Shown: piece after piece, positions 49,372 to 60,179 of the stretch | Layout: each line of letters opens with the position of its first letter | How positions within the stretch are numbered: the stretch's first letter is position 1 | NCBI GenBank assembly: GCA_036346225.1 | Contig: JARFIW010001747.1 | Coordinates: forward strand, 124,001 to 188,000 | Length of the DNA stretch: 64,000 nucleotides | Source of the DNA: Platerodrilus igneus | Taxonomy: Eukaryota > Arthropoda > Insecta > Coleoptera > Lycidae | Reading direction: 5' to 3' | Program-made: the position numbers and the translations under genes | Notes under the pieces: model-generated | Databases searched by the model: none | Told to the model about the DNA's origin: nothing | The model's input: the letters and a program-made list of their open reading frames with translations, nothing else

Positions 49372-49671
49372 CTTACATGTGATTTACCAATGCTCCACCC
49401 AATGGTACTACATTGGCCAGGAAGCGAATGTTTTTTTACCTGGAAAATTTGGAATTTTGCCAAACCCTTGCTGTTTGAAGCAAGGTAGGGATCTTTAACG
49501 TGCGTGACAACACTCACACATGGGACCTCCATTTTACATCTCATCTGAACGAGGGTGTATTTTTATGAAAAATGCTCGTCTAACATTTTTCAAGCAGACT
49601 GTGCGGGATTTGGACCCGGAACCTTTTGCGTAGTAGTCACACACATACCACTACGCCACGGAGCAGCCTGT
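49372..49671 (-). mobile_element. tRNA-derived SINE inserted in the LINE
   Basis: Read on the minus strand it starts GGCTGCTCCGTGGCGTAGTG (A-box region). GGTTCCGGGTCCAAATCC (B-box-like) follows about 45 bases downstream, giving a tRNA-like head with RNA polymerase III promoter. Its body includes the reverse complement of TAGGGATCTTTAACGTGCGT. The flanks ATTACTATAC (49362-49371) and ATTATTATAC (49672-49681) are a 10-bp target duplication with one mismatch. A headless relative is at 17972-18140. Confidence 0.85.
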
Positions 49672-49681
49672 ATTATTATAC

Positions 49682-50030
49682 CCCAACCACATTGATTTAT
49701 AATAATTTAAGTATCTTTAATATGTTATATTCAGGTATGAACAAGTAAAGCTAATTTTTTTCAACATGGAACACAAAATTTTGAAAACTAACAACATACT
49801 AACTAGAGCTGAAGCCATATATGCACATGTAACGAGATTAGTCCTACACTATAGAACTGAGCTTAAGAAAACAACTAAAGGCCAAATTTCATCACTTTAC
49901 CAATCTAATAAAATTTCAACTCAGTTTCAAATGCATTGAAATTAATCAATAATAATTCAAATTTAAGCAGCTACTGAAACGTTATATCTATAATTATAAA
50001 GTGCCTTAAATATCAGATAGTAAGTGTGTG
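49682..50030 (+). pseudogene. LINE ORF2 3' remainder and tail
   Basis: Continues the LINE after the SINE: AT-rich, multiple stops, no motif I can defend, ending in TG-rich repeats. Assigned by position and by continuity across the SINE target duplication. Confidence 0.5.
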
Positions 50031-50073
50031 TATGTGAATGTGTATATATGTATGTATGTGTGTTGTGTGCCTG

Positions 50074-50134
<61 letters not shown>
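50031..50134. repeat. Compound microsatellite (TG)n-(CT)n-(TA)n
   Basis: GTGTGTATG-type repeats, then CT repeats, then a TA run that abuts the LTR at 50135. Confidence 0.92.
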
Positions 50135-50136
<2 letters not shown>

Positions 50137-51745
50137 CTGTGATATCCGCCCCATGATTGGGCATGTCATAAAATTTCTGTGATATTCCTTTTATTGCTGT
50201 GCTATTCTCTTTATTATATGAAATATTATTTTAGGATTTTTCCCCGACTAGCTTACTGAATAAATCTTATTAAATTCAAATAAAGCAATTCTAGAACACA
50301 ATATAATAATTGATAATATGTATAATACTCAAAATTTTCCTTTTATACAAAATATCTACATTTACCAGATTTATGCTTTTCTGAGAACCAGCAAAAATAT
50401 CTGTTAATTACATTCAGGGACCTTCGAACGTTCCAAGATACCTTCCCTTGTTTTCATATTTTTTTAAGTGCCCTTGTTGATGACTCTTATAAATATACAA
50501 TGTATAACAAATATTAAATTGAAAACAGTCTTTCAATAATGAAGTGTATTAAAATTGCTAACCTGGAATGGGTTCTGGAGTTCCATCCTAGTTTCGATCT
50601 GCGTCCCCTTGCTGTGTCCGCTTTACTTATTCTTTTTGGTATTTTATGTTTGCGTTAAGACATCAACCAAATTATTTCCACAAAAATGGCATCAACAAAA
50701 TGCCGTCCCCATATAAGAATCGCCTCCCATAAATCGCTTCCAATTAAAGTCGTACCAAATTAAAGTATGTCCAAAATTAAAGTATTGCTAAATTAAAGTA
50801 CATCCCAAAATTATAGTGCATCCCCACATCAAAGTGTCAACAAATTAAAGTATGTCCAAAATTAAACGTCCCAAATTAGAACCCTAATTTGTTAATATTA
50901 GAAATGAATTTAATTAAGTTGTTTAACTTACGTATATCTGTAGATTGGCTTATATTTCGTTGCACAACATTCTTGTACTTTCATTTATTTACTTTTTATT
51001 TCACTAGTTACGTGAGTTTTTACCACCTTCGAACATAGCTGTTGCTCAGTTAAATATAGACTAAAATGTTCAATTTCTATCGTGTATATATATATATAAG
51101 CCCTTCCTCCAATAGTTTTTATTGGGGTGTTTACAATCAAGGCTGGTACTTTTGCCTTTGGCAGAACTCTGAATTTTTACAAATTACCTAGTTTAAATCT
51201 TCGACAAATGCTCTAGTCATTACGTCCGCATTCAGCATATTGCAGTATTATCCTAGGATTTCCAACTTTTGGTTTTTCATCAAGTCACGTATTTGATGTT
51301 TGTCAATTTATCATATAATTGAACTGCCTGGTGTTTACTCGTTTGCCACGGAATGTTGGTTTTCTGAACAAATGTATTCTTCTCTAGTCACATAACGATT
51401 TTATAATGAATTATTTAAGATGCGTTTACGTTGATATTTTCGACGCAATTGTTAAATATTTGCAATGTCAATTTATCTATGTTTCCCGGTAATTTAATTT
51501 TGATGTAATTTGTTGCGTTTTCAAATCTTATCTTTACTTGTAAACTATACTTAAACATATTTATGTTTTCATGCATTTAATTCCATATCTTTTATATACA
51601 ATGTCCTCTTAATTGACATGTAGAATAGTCGATCTACTCTAATAATTTCTGCAATTATTAGTTTTTCTTAAAGTTGAAGTTGTTTATATTTATCCTACGA
51701 CCCCTATGATTTAATCTACCCTTAAACTACCCTATTATCATAGCA
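50135..51745 (-). repeat. Left LTR (3' LTR in element orientation)
   Basis: 1,611 bp. It contains the CCAAATTAAAGTATGTCC minisatellite (about 50700-50890) and a short TA run near 51090. Just inside it, AATTTGAGGGAATAA on the minus strand (51746-51760) is a plausible polypurine tract. Confidence 0.85.
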
Positions 51746-51760
51746 TTATTCCCTCAAATT
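51746..51760 (-). promoter_or_regulatory. Candidate polypurine tract
   Basis: Minus-strand AATTTGAGGGAATAA directly before the 3' LTR start TGCTATGATAA. Position fits plus-strand priming; purine richness is moderate. Confidence 0.5.
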
Positions 51761-51959
51761 AAAATAGAAAATTTTTGATCAATGCCATTTTTGGCGCCCA
51801 ATGTGAATTTAAATCTCCATTGATGAAAATTCTTATATTTTTATTTCATTCGCTAACTCTTTTCTTTTCAATTGTTGCTCCAATATTATTTGCAAAATCT
51901 AATTAATCCTATCCCTAAATTGCTATCCTAAATCTATCTTAACTTATGATTATTATTTA

Positions 51960-52930
51960 CACAAGGTTCTATACTAAACATCTATCTCCCTAATTCCTAT
52001 CTATCTATACTCTTCCCATTTCTCCTAAATTTACACTACCTATTGCAATCCACTAATATGTCACTCTTTATTTGTCTATACTTTTCCTATTTCTCCTCAA
52101 TTTACACTACATTTGTAATCTACTAATATTTCACCTCTGTTTATCTATACTTTTCCTATTTTTCTAAATTGACACTACCTATTATAATCTACTAATATTT
52201 CAATCTCTATTTGTCTATACTTTCTCATTTCTCCTCAATTTACACTACATTTGTACTCTACTAATATTTCACTCTTTATTTATCTATACTTTTCTTATTT
52301 TCCTAAATTCCTACAACTTATCACCATCTCTTCCTATTTCTCCTGTTTCTCTATCCCAATTTATCTATACTCTTTCCATTTACACATACTTTTCCCATTT
52401 TCATAGATGTATCATCATCTCTTCATATTTCTAATGTTTATCTATCCATATTTATTTATACCTTTTCCATTTTTCAAAACTTATCATCATCTCTTCCCAT
52501 TTCTAATATTTATCTATCTGCATTTATCTATACACTTTCCATTTACACATATCTTTCCCATTTTTCATAAATGTATCATCATCTCTTCCTATTTCTAATA
52601 AACCACTCCTATTTATCAATACTTTTACTTATTTATATCAACCTATACTAAATATTGTTTTGCTTCGAATATTTGTACTAAACTAGTTTCTATTTACGTA
52701 TTTCTTCCCATTTCCATCAACCTATACCACTCCTACTTTTCTTAAACCTATTCTAATTATTATTAACCTATCCTGTTTTATAATTATATCCCTATTTAAC
52801 TCTCCTATTTGTCTATACCTATCCTAATTTATAATTATATCCCTATTTACTTCTCCTATTTACACTAGTTTATATTGCAGTATGTACACTTTTTCTCCAT
52901 TAATATTGCAGTATGTACACTTTTTCTCCA
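51960..52930. repeat. Pyrimidine-rich degenerate tandem repeat in the element's interior
   Basis: Plus-strand TC-rich units, built around TTTATCTATACTTTTCCCA and TTTCTCCTAAATTTACACTA, recur at roughly 60-80 bp with much drift. They lie where reverse transcriptase C-terminus, RNase H and integrase would be expected. A repeated TATTGCAGTATGTACACTTT pair is at 52873-52930. Confidence 0.75.
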
Positions 52931-52954
52931 TTATTAAAAGTTTTTTCTCTGCAA

Positions 52955-53419
52955 TTATTTTATCCTTCTTATTTCCCTACACACTCTCTTTTTAAACTTA
53001 TTTTCTACAGGTAACTTATTATTTGTATTATTGTTCCCCTTAATATATCCTATTTCGTATCCCAAAAATTTTGTTTCCCCTTGAAAGAACTCACATTTCT
53101 TCTTGTTTACTTTTCTCCCTATAAAATTTAATTTTAACAAAATTCGTTCAAAGTCTTCTCTAAAATTTAACATATCACTCACAAATTCTTCATACGGTTC
53201 CCATATCACATACTTATTTGCTAACAAACCAAAAGGAACCACTTCACACTTATAAATTTGCCCTTTTATATAAAAACCGGTATACTTTCTTGATTCGCGT
53301 TCTGGTGGAATTACGTTAAATGGCTCCGTGTCTGTAACTTCTGATTTATTCACATACCCTGTTGCTATTCTGGATTCTGATCCTATTAATTCGGAATTCT
53401 TCATTAATAATGCCTTCAC
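52955..53419 (-). pseudogene. Reverse transcriptase fragment with internal deletions
   Basis: Recognisable parts: ESRKYTGFYIKGQIYKCEVV then PFGL (palm entry and the MPFGL-like motif), then FERILLKLNFIGRKVNKKKC and EFFQGETKFLGYEIGYIKG (connection region). The block between DTEPFN and IPPERESR is shortened, removing the first catalytic Asp. The YxDD region reads YVIWEPYEEFVSDM and lacks a DD pair. The polymerase cannot be active. It follows the protease ORF in the same frame after a single TAA at 53426-53428. Confidence 0.75.
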
Positions 53420-53425
53420 CCTATC

Positions 53426-54175
53426 TTATATTTCTTCTGGACATTTTATTTTATCATCAACATCCCCCTCTACATAAATTTCACCCTCAAATTGAATAAT
53501 ATTTAAACAGTCTCCTTCGACTTCAACACTTTCCTCATTATCCCATTTTATACATTCTCCTTTTACATCTATAACCTTTTCTTCGGCATTTATTTTTAAT
53601 CCCAACTTATCAATTATGTCCATACCAAATATTACATCTACTCTTAACCCCGGCACTATTATAAATTCATTCTCAAACTTCATCTTACCTACTTCACATT
53701 CCAGAATTATTATCTTATTCACACTTGCAAATCTCTTGCTATTCGGTGCTATTATATTAAACTTCCTAATAGGCATCATTCTCCCCATTAACTTTTCCCG
53801 TTTAACAAAATATTTAGACACTAACGACGCTTCTGCTCCCGTATCAATGAGTGTTCCACCTCTACTATTTCCAACTTTCAATTTAATTATCGGTAATAAG
53901 CTTTTATTCAAATCATTTTCCATTTCACATTTTATATATTCGCACTGGTGTTCATATCCATTAATTCTTAAGCTCTTACTTGGTTTGTCCGCATTAAAAA
54001 ATCTCGATTCGACGTAGATGGTCTTGCCTGACTCGTAACTTCTGCATAGGTATGGTTCGTTCTTATTGGTTGTGCTGATTGTTCCTGATGAAGTGCTTGT
54101 AGTGTATACTGATTTATGTTCCTGTCGTGGTTCATCTGCTCTGTTTGTCTTCTTGGCGTGTTTCTTGTATTCCAA
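53426..54175 (-). CDS. Retrotransposon aspartic protease (with preceding linker)
   Basis: 249 codons. The active-site motif LIDTGAEASLVSKYF is at about residues 111-125. The C-terminal part VPGLRVDVIFGMDIIDKLGL gives the hydrophobic-hydrophobic-Gly flap partner typical of retropepsins (I-F-G-M-D). Family role: cleavage of the Gag-Pol precursor. The ORF overlaps the end of the upstream gag-like ORF in another frame, which suggests ribosomal frameshifting or an indel. It ends at a single in-frame stop before the RT. Confidence 0.8.
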   Translation of the reverse strand: MEYKKHAKKTNRADEPRQEHKSVYTTSTSSGTISTTNKNEPYLCRSYESGKTIYVESRFFNADKPSKSLRINGYEHQCEYIKCEMENDLNKSLLPIIKLKVGNSRGGTLIDTGAEASLVSKYFVKREKLMGRMMPIRKFNIIAPNSKRFASVNKIIILECEVGKMKFENEFIIVPGLRVDVIFGMDIIDKLGLKINAEEKVIDVKGECIKWDNEESVEVEGDCLNIIQFEGEIYVEGDVDDKIKCPEEI

Positions 54176-54813
54176 TTCCGTCTAAAATTATTGTTGTTGT
54201 AGTTATTATAATTATTTCTATAAAAATTTCCCCTATAATTTCCCCTATAATTTGATCTATCATTTTCTGTGCTTTGCATTCTAACTATGTTTTCTTGTTG
54301 TCTTTGTATCATCCTACTTTCCGCCACGCGACTCTGTCCTAACTCATCACAACGTTGTAAATATTCCAGGAAGATCTCCCTATTTACTATATTTTGAATC
54401 ATCACATAATGTCTTATCTCTTCTCCAAAATGTCCCGCTAAGTACTTTATGGTTTGTGTTTCTTCCATTGGAGGATCTAATTGCTTAGCTATACTAAATT
54501 TTTGTATGGTATATAACTCTCGTGTCATCTCTAAGTTCTGATTATATTTTCCTGTAATTAGATTATCTCGCGCCTTGTATTGTTGATTGTCCCCCCAAAA
54601 TTTTCTTAAAAATCTACTCTCAAATTCCTGAAATCTTCCTATCTCATTTTCTATCAAGTCAAACCATATTTCCGCGCTTCCTTTTAACATTGACCTAACG
54701 AAATTTAAATTATGCCTTTCATCCATTGATCCCTGTATTAATTTTCTTATATTATTCAAAAATATTTTTGGATTCACCTTGTTGTCTTCGTAAAATTTTG
54801 GAATATTGCTCAA
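53968..54813 (-). CDS. Gag-like protein, capsid and nucleic-acid-binding region
   Basis: 281 codons. IPKFYEDNKVNPKIFLNNIR, then RHNLNFVRSMLKGSAEIWFD and FESRFLRKFWG follow the capsid-like pattern of Gypsy Gag proteins (conserved Trp and a downstream RFLxKFW block). The C-terminus is Asn/Tyr/Arg-rich (NNYNNYNNNNFRRNWNTR) rather than a CCHC knuckle. It overlaps the upstream coiled-coil ORF by about 60 nt and the protease ORF by about 200 nt. Confidence 0.75.
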   Translation of the reverse strand: MSNIPKFYEDNKVNPKIFLNNIRKLIQGSMDERHNLNFVRSMLKGSAEIWFDLIENEIGRFQEFESRFLRKFWGDNQQYKARDNLITGKYNQNLEMTRELYTIQKFSIAKQLDPPMEETQTIKYLAGHFGEEIRHYVMIQNIVNREIFLEYLQRCDELGQSRVAESRMIQRQQENIVRMQSTENDRSNYRGNYRGNFYRNNYNNYNNNNFRRNWNTRNTPRRQTEQMNHDRNINQYTLQALHQEQSAQPIRTNHTYAEVTSQARPSTSNRDFLMRTNQVRA

Positions 54814-55249
54814 CTGATATTTCTGGTCTATTTATCTTAGTGTATTGCCCCTGATTCCTACCAGCATTTTTGAATTCTGATTTTAAATTACCTAATTCCC
54901 CATTTACATCATTAAGTCCTATCTCACAATTTCTTTGAATTTCCTGCATCTTTTTACCTAAATCTGTAATCCGATCATTAGTTTCCTTTTCACACGTTTC
55001 CTGATCTAGTTTAACTTTCCAAACCTCGTCCCTAACTTTATCCACATCGTCCATGATTCTAATAAATTTATTCTCAAATTGTACCTGCATTTCCGCGATT
55101 GTTTGATTTGTTTTTTTTAATCCGTCACTTATAATTTTTATTTTGGCACCTAGCTTTTCTCCATTTTCCTTAATCTGCATTTTAATATTTTTCATGGTCT
55201 CTTCGCTTTTGTATATTTTTCTATTTAACGCTAGTAAAATAGACATCAT
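54752..55249 (-). CDS. Gag-like N-terminal coiled-coil ORF
   Basis: 165 codons, strongly charged with heptad-like Leu/Ile/Val spacing from about residue 10 to 115 (KTNQTIAEMQVQFENKF, then VWKVKLDQETCEKETNDRI). It ends RPEISVEQYSKILRRQQGES at the overlap with the next ORF, which continues the Gag sense in another frame. It is probably the N-terminal part of one Gag protein. Confidence 0.65.
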   Translation of the reverse strand: MMSILLALNRKIYKSEETMKNIKMQIKENGEKLGAKIKIISDGLKKTNQTIAEMQVQFENKFIRIMDDVDKVRDEVWKVKLDQETCEKETNDRITDLGKKMQEIQRNCEIGLNDVNGELGNLKSEFKNAGRNQGQYTKINRPEISVEQYSKILRRQQGESKNIFE

Positions 55250-55601
55250 TTCAGATTGTTGTGATATCTGTTACTCTTCTCTTTGACTTCGTGTCAATTG
55301 TTGCCCTTGTATTTCGGTTGATACATCCTGTAAAATTACACTTTTTTGAGACCCTATTTCTACCCCTTGATTTCTTAATGCTTCTCTAGTTTCCTTTATT
55401 CGTTTATCCATTTTTTTTTATTTAATTTCAAAATTTTAATTTTTTTTTAATATTTCAAAAATTCCTTGCAGATTTTAAATTTCCTAACCCTTATACTTTT
55501 AAATTAAATTTTATTTGTGCCTCTAAAATTTTTAATTTCTAAATTTCTCGCTCCTACGATATTTAATTTTTAAATTTCTTTTTGTGGTGTTCGAGCCCCT
55601 A

Positions 55602-55616
55602 CGATTTGGGTCGCCA
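55602..55616 (-). promoter_or_regulatory. Candidate primer-binding site of the minus-strand element
   Basis: Minus-strand TGGCGACCCAAATCG starts 6 nt inside the 5' LTR end. TGGCGAC-type starts are common in Gypsy primer-binding sites; the matching tRNA is not identified. Confidence 0.5.
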
Positions 55617-56474
55617 CATAATTGCTGTGATATTCGCCCCACGATTGGGCATGTCATAAAATTGCTGTGATATTCCTTTTATTGCTGTGCTATTCCCTTT
55701 ATTATATGAAATATTATTTTAGGATTTTTCCCCGACTAGCTTACTGAATAAATCTTATTGAATTCAAATAAAGCAATTCTAGAACACACAATATAATAAT
55801 TGATAATATGTACAATACTCAAAATTTTCCTTTTTATACAAAATATCTACATATACCAGATTTATACTTTTCTGAAAGCCAGCAAAAATATCTTTTAATT
55901 ACATTCAGGGACCTTCAAACGTTCAAAGATATCTTCGTTTGTTTTCATATTTTTGTAAGTGACCTTTTGATGACTTTTACAAATATACAATATATAGCAA
56001 ATATTAAATTGAAAACAGTCTTTCAATAATAAAGTGTATTAAAATTGCTAACTTGGAATGGGTTCTGGAGTTCCATCCTGGTATTTTATGTTTGCATTAA
56101 GACATCAACAAATTATCTCCACAAAATGGCATCAACAAAATGCCGTCCCCATATAAGAATCGCCTCCCATAAATCGCTTCCAATTAAAGTCTTACCAAAT
56201 TAAAGTACGTCCAAAATCAAAGTATCGCCAAATTAAAGTATGTCCAAAATTAAACGTCCCAAATTGGAGCCCTGTTTTGTTAATATTAGAAATGAATTTA
56301 CTTAAGTCATTTAGCTTACGTCTATCTGTAGATCGGTTTATATTTTGTTGCACAAAATTCTTGTACTTTCATTTATTTACTTTTTATTTCACTAGTTACG
56401 TGAGTTTTTACCACCTTCAAACACAGTTGTTGCTCAGTTAAATATAGACTAAAATGTTGTTCAATTTCTATCGT

Positions 56475-56712
56475 TGTGATATATCTAAACAAAATGTACG
56501 CATTTGTTTACATTATCTATTATGTATAAATAATATAGCAGGTGGTTATCAGGCCACACGCCTGGCTATTGCTAAAGGACAGTCGTATTTAATATGTCAA
56601 TAAGAGCGCACGGCGTGTGGCCTCTTAATTACATATTACATTACTAATGTTACTCGTGTATCATTAAAAGCCTACACCCCTAATAAGCAATAACCCCACC
56701 TGAGACGTTACA
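56475..56712 (+). repeat. 5' LTR of the nested Gypsy
   Basis: TGTGATATATC...GAGACGTTACA, 238 bp. It contains an inner imperfect inverted repeat, GGCCACACGCC and GGCGTGTGGCC, about 55 bp apart, so the R/U5 transcript could fold. Confidence 0.93.
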
Positions 56713-56726
56713 TGGCGACGAGGATA
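56713..56726 (+). promoter_or_regulatory. Candidate primer-binding site
   Basis: TGGCGACGAGGATA starts directly after the LTR terminal CA, the expected place. The tRNA is not identified. Confidence 0.6.
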
Positions 56727-56899
56727 TTGGAATAATTTTACGTTCAAAAACACGGTAGTGAGGGTAATTTGGTTTGCGCCGGGTTTGTTAACGCCGCGTG
56801 CTATGTTGTTTATCTTTACATTATTGTAGAACGTAAAAGCGGGTTTAGAAATTAGAAAAAGCGTTGTTATTGAAGCGATTTCGGTGATTAAGGCTTAAA

Positions 56900-57670
56900 A
56901 TGTCTGGAATTATTGGTAGTGTAAAAGAATTCGATGCGAATGAAGAATCGTGGGATTCTTATATCGAACGTTTTGAGTTATTCTTAATTTGCAATAACAT
57001 TACGGAAAGTAAAAAAGTTTGCACACTTCTTACGGTCGTGGGTGTTAAAACTTTTAACCTTTACGTGACTTATGTACACCAGATAAACCGTCTACGAAAA
57101 CTTACGAACAATTAAATAAAATAATTAAAGACCACCTGTATCCCAAACCTTCGTTTATCGCGGAACGCTATAAATTTAGTGTGAGGAATCAATTAGAAAA
57201 TGAAACAGTTGCACAGTATGTCGCGAATTTAAAAATTATCTACACATTGTGAATTCGAGCTAATCTTAAAGATTACTTACGGATCGGTTAGTAAGTGGAA
57301 TTCAAGTGATTCAACGAAGCAACGGCTGTTAGGGAAGTAGATCTTACTTTCGATAAGGCGGTGGCGATTGTGTCTTCGATTGAAGCAGCAGAAAAATGCA
57401 GCTTCGTTAGCAATCGGAGGTAATAATGGTGGCAGAATGCATAAAATGGTAGCACACCCTCGGGTTCGCGGGCGGGTTAAACGAACCTCCCACAACATCA
57501 AATTGGAGAAGTGCTACGCATTTTCAAGGCAACCAAAGGATACCAGTGATACCACACAAAAGTGCAGTGTAATTGCTGTGGGCAGTTAGGCCATTTTAAA
57601 AAGAGTGTCGGTTCAGAGGTAGTAAGTGCCATTTTTGTGAAAAAAAAAATCATCTAGCCAAGGTATGTCG
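56900..57670 (+). pseudogene. Gag of the nested Gypsy, frameshifted
   Basis: ATG 56900 starts MSGIIGSVKEFD, then ESWDSYIERFELFLICNNI, the usual N-terminal Gag opening of mag-like elements. The frame breaks near 57060 and again near 57250-57300. At the C-terminus two CCHC zinc knuckles can be read: C-N-C-C-x4-H-x4-C at 57568-57608 (with a missing base before the last Cys) and CHFC-x4-H-x4-C at 57627-57667. The knuckles bind element RNA. Confidence 0.8.
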
Positions 57671-57677
57671 ATCTCGT

Positions 57678-58010
57678 TTGGGTAAGTGCAACAATTCATT
57701 TGATAAAGCTGGTAGTGGTGGTGGTGGTGCACTTAGAGATTTCAGCAAATCACGAAAATCGCATAATTATGTAGAAACTGTGAACCATGTGGTTCCGGCA
57801 CAGGATGAGGACATCGTTTATGACGTGTCAAATTTGTTTAAGTTGACGGAAGATAGTCTTATTTGTAAAATAGATAATAATACTAATAGAGTTGATCCTT
57901 TCAAAGTTAGCGTAAAGGTAGAAAAATTGTTAGTATGTTTTGAAATTGATACTGGCGCATCGGTTAGCGTTGTTAGTGAGAATTTTATAAAGAGAAGTTA
58001 CATTTTGTAA
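57678..58010 (+). pseudogene. Aspartic protease of the nested Gypsy
   Basis: FEIDTGASVSVVSENF (about 57938-57985) is the retropepsin active site. The ORF stops at 58008 after a frame change. The remainder (LPSDISLSSYTNEQILPLGK) continues in another frame and leads towards the reverse transcriptase near 58300. Confidence 0.8.
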
Positions 58011-58408
58011 ATTGTTACCTAGTGATATTTCACTTAGTTCCTATACAAATGAGCAAATTTTACCGTTAGGCAAAATATTAGTCGAAGTCCAGTATAATGG
58101 GATTAATAAAAATCTCGAATTGTATGTCATTAAAACGGATCTCATCCTCTCTTAGGCCGTGAGTGGATCCAAGCGTTAAACATTGCATATGTTCCTAAAA
58201 CTAACTTGTATATTACGAAAATACAAAAGAATAATAATGAGAAGCCAATTCGGGAAAAACAAATAAGTGAAATAATAACAAATTTTCCTGAGGTATTCAC
58301 GAAAGAATTAGGCAAATATGTAGGACCCCGGTTAAATTATATTTAAAGGAGGATGCTAAGCCGAGGTATTATAAACCTAGGGCCCTTCCTTTCACACTAA
58401 AGGCTAAA

Positions 58409-58822
58409 GTGGAAGAGGAACTCGAACGTCTAATCGACGCCGCTGTTATATGTCCGGTAGAAAGTTCGGAATGGGGTACACCGATAGTACCAATAATAAA
58501 CAGAAACGGAACCGTTAGAATTTGTGGCGATTTTAAGGTTACGTTAAACCCTTATTTACAAGTTGACCGACACCCTATTCCACGAATAGAGGATTTATTT
58601 AATGAATTGCAAAAAGGAGAGTTGTACAGTAAAATCGATTTAAGTAATGCTTATATGCAGCTCAAGTTGAGTTCCGAAAGTTCTAAATTATGCACGATAA
58701 GCACTCATAAAGGTTTGTTTTCGTACAAGCGCATGCCTTATGGTATTTCGTCGGCTCCTGGTATTTTCAAAGACAAATCGAGCAAACTTTACAAGGAATA
58801 CCAGGTGTCATCGTATTTTTAG
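58409..58822 (+). pseudogene. Reverse transcriptase, first half (nested Gypsy)
   Basis: The frame is open from about 58345. Motifs: SSEWGTPIVPIINRNGTVRI, CGDFK, YSKIDLSNAYMQLKL with the first catalytic Asp, and YKRMPYGISSAPGIF. A missing T in the run after GGTATTTT (near 58773) shifts the frame and ends the ORF. The same lesion is present in the second copy at 62393-64000. Confidence 0.85.
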
Positions 58823-59823
58823 ACGACATTTTATTATCAGCTCCAGATAATGACCTCCACATTAAAAAATTAAAAGAAGTTTTTACACGACTCGGAAAAG
58901 TGGGTTTTACGGTTCAGCGAGAAAAATGTGAGTTTTTCAAACCACAATTAGAATTTTTGGGATTTACAATTGATAAAGAGGGGTTGCACACATCGCCAGC
59001 TAAGGTGCAGGCTATTGTGCAAGCGCCCGTTCCAAAAAACGTAACGGAAGTTAAATCGTTCATAGGTTTAGTAGGATTTTACGCAAAATTTGTTTCCAAC
59101 TTATCTACTATTTTATTTCCTTTATACAATCTGTTAAAAAAGGATGTGATTTTTAACTTTAACAAAGATTGTATGACGGCATTTAATAAAATAAAGCAAG
59201 TCTTAACTAGTGCTCCAATACTAGCACACTACGACCCCCAGGTTCCAGCAATACTTACGGTAGATGCGAGTAGTACCGGTTTAGGGTGCGTGCTTAGTAT
59301 TATGGCGGAGGGCATAGAGAGGCCAGTTGCTTTTGGGTCGCGTACTTTGTCACCCACAGAAGTACAATACTCTCAAATTGATAAAGAGGCATTGGCAGTG
59401 GTTTATGGAATAAAAAAATTCCACCAATATTTATATGGGCGTCATTTCACTCTCAGGAGTGATCACAAACCATTGGTCAGTATTTTTGGACCTAAGCGAG
59501 GGTTGCCAGTATTTGCAGCCAGCAGGCTGCAGAGATACGCTTTGTTTTTATCAGGGTACGATTTTGATATTAATTATGTCAAATCTGATAAAAATTGTGC
59601 TGATGCATTGTCAAGGATGCCACTCAGTACTAAACATGTGGAAGGCGACGCAGAGTTATTGTGGCTTGGAACTTATTTACATTGCGTTAAAGAAAGTTCA
59701 TTTCCAATAACGTGCGAAGATGTTCGCAGGGCAACACAAAAGACATCCGGCTTAACAAAATTTATGGTTATGTTATGCATGGATGGCCATGCTCTGTACC
59801 CAAAGAGGACAGAGAGTTGTTAA
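58790..59823 (+). pseudogene. Reverse transcriptase second half, RNase H and start of integrase (nested Gypsy)
   Basis: The frame resumes with GIPGVIVFLDDILLS (catalytic DD at 58822-58827). Next are VGFTVQREKCEFF, LEFLGFTIDKEGLHTSPAK and KSFIGLVGFYAKFV (thumb and connection). Then the Ty3-type RNase H: LTVDASSTGLGCVLS, DKEALAVVYGIKKFHQYLYG, LRSDHKPL and DKNCADALSRMP. The ORF ends at 59823 with a frame change near 59760. Confidence 0.88.
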
Positions 59824-60122
59824 CTTTTTTTCAAAAGAAAGACGAGATAGCCGTGGAACAAGGAGTGTTAATGTGGGGATACAAAGTCATTGTTCCTAGT
59901 AGTTTACGAGCTTACGTATTAAATGAATTACATGCCAGTCATTTGGGCATATGTAAAACTAAGTCGGTTGCTAGATCGTATGTCTGGTGGCCCAATATAG
60001 ATGACGATATCGAAAACCTAATCAGAAACTGTTCGTCATGTTTGTTAGAGCGAGCAAACCCGCGAAAAGCGAATTACATCATTGGCATTACCCAAGTAAA
60101 CCATGGGAAAGGTTGCACTTAG
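59712..60122 (+). pseudogene. Integrase zinc-binding domain (nested Gypsy)
   Basis: In this frame, ELHASHLGICKTKSVARSYV then WWPNIDDDIE and CSSCL give the H2C2 zinc-binding domain that precedes the integrase core. It ends at 60122 after a base is lost near 60075. The following frame reads WHYPSKPWERLHLDYLGPL into the core. Confidence 0.85.
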
Positions 60123-60179
60123 ATTATTTGGGACCGTTAAAAGGAAATTGTATCTAATTATCGTGGATGTTCACTCTAA

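Larger units (their letters stand above)
46086..50030 (+). mobile_element. Decayed LINE (CR1/Jockey-type non-LTR retrotransposon)
   Basis: ORF1 remnants (46088-46960) and ORF2 remnants (47043-50030) lie in the usual order on one strand, with stops and frameshifts throughout. ORF2 has an apurinic-type endonuclease followed by reverse transcriptase. A SINE sits inside the 3' part of ORF2 (49372-49671). The 3' end merges into a (TG)n run near 50030. The clade is inferred from ORF1 with a Cys/His finger, coiled coil and conserved C-terminal domain, which is common in CR1- and Jockey-group elements. Confidence 0.8.

Noticed and set aside
49560..49671. A functional tRNA gene on the minus strand
   Set aside because: A- and B-box-like sequences are present, but the cloverleaf is degenerate, the body continues into SINE sequence, and a target duplication surrounds it.
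53616..54017. Plus-strand ORF of 133 codons
   Set aside because: Antisense shadow of the retrotransposon protease ORF.
56713..56726. Naming the primer tRNA for the nested Gypsy
   Set aside because: The site is in the right place, but I cannot match it to a specific tRNA 3' end without a tRNA set from this genome.
59435..59710. 91-codon plus-strand ORF, repeated at 63117-63392
   Set aside because: Alternative-frame shadow of the RNase H region.
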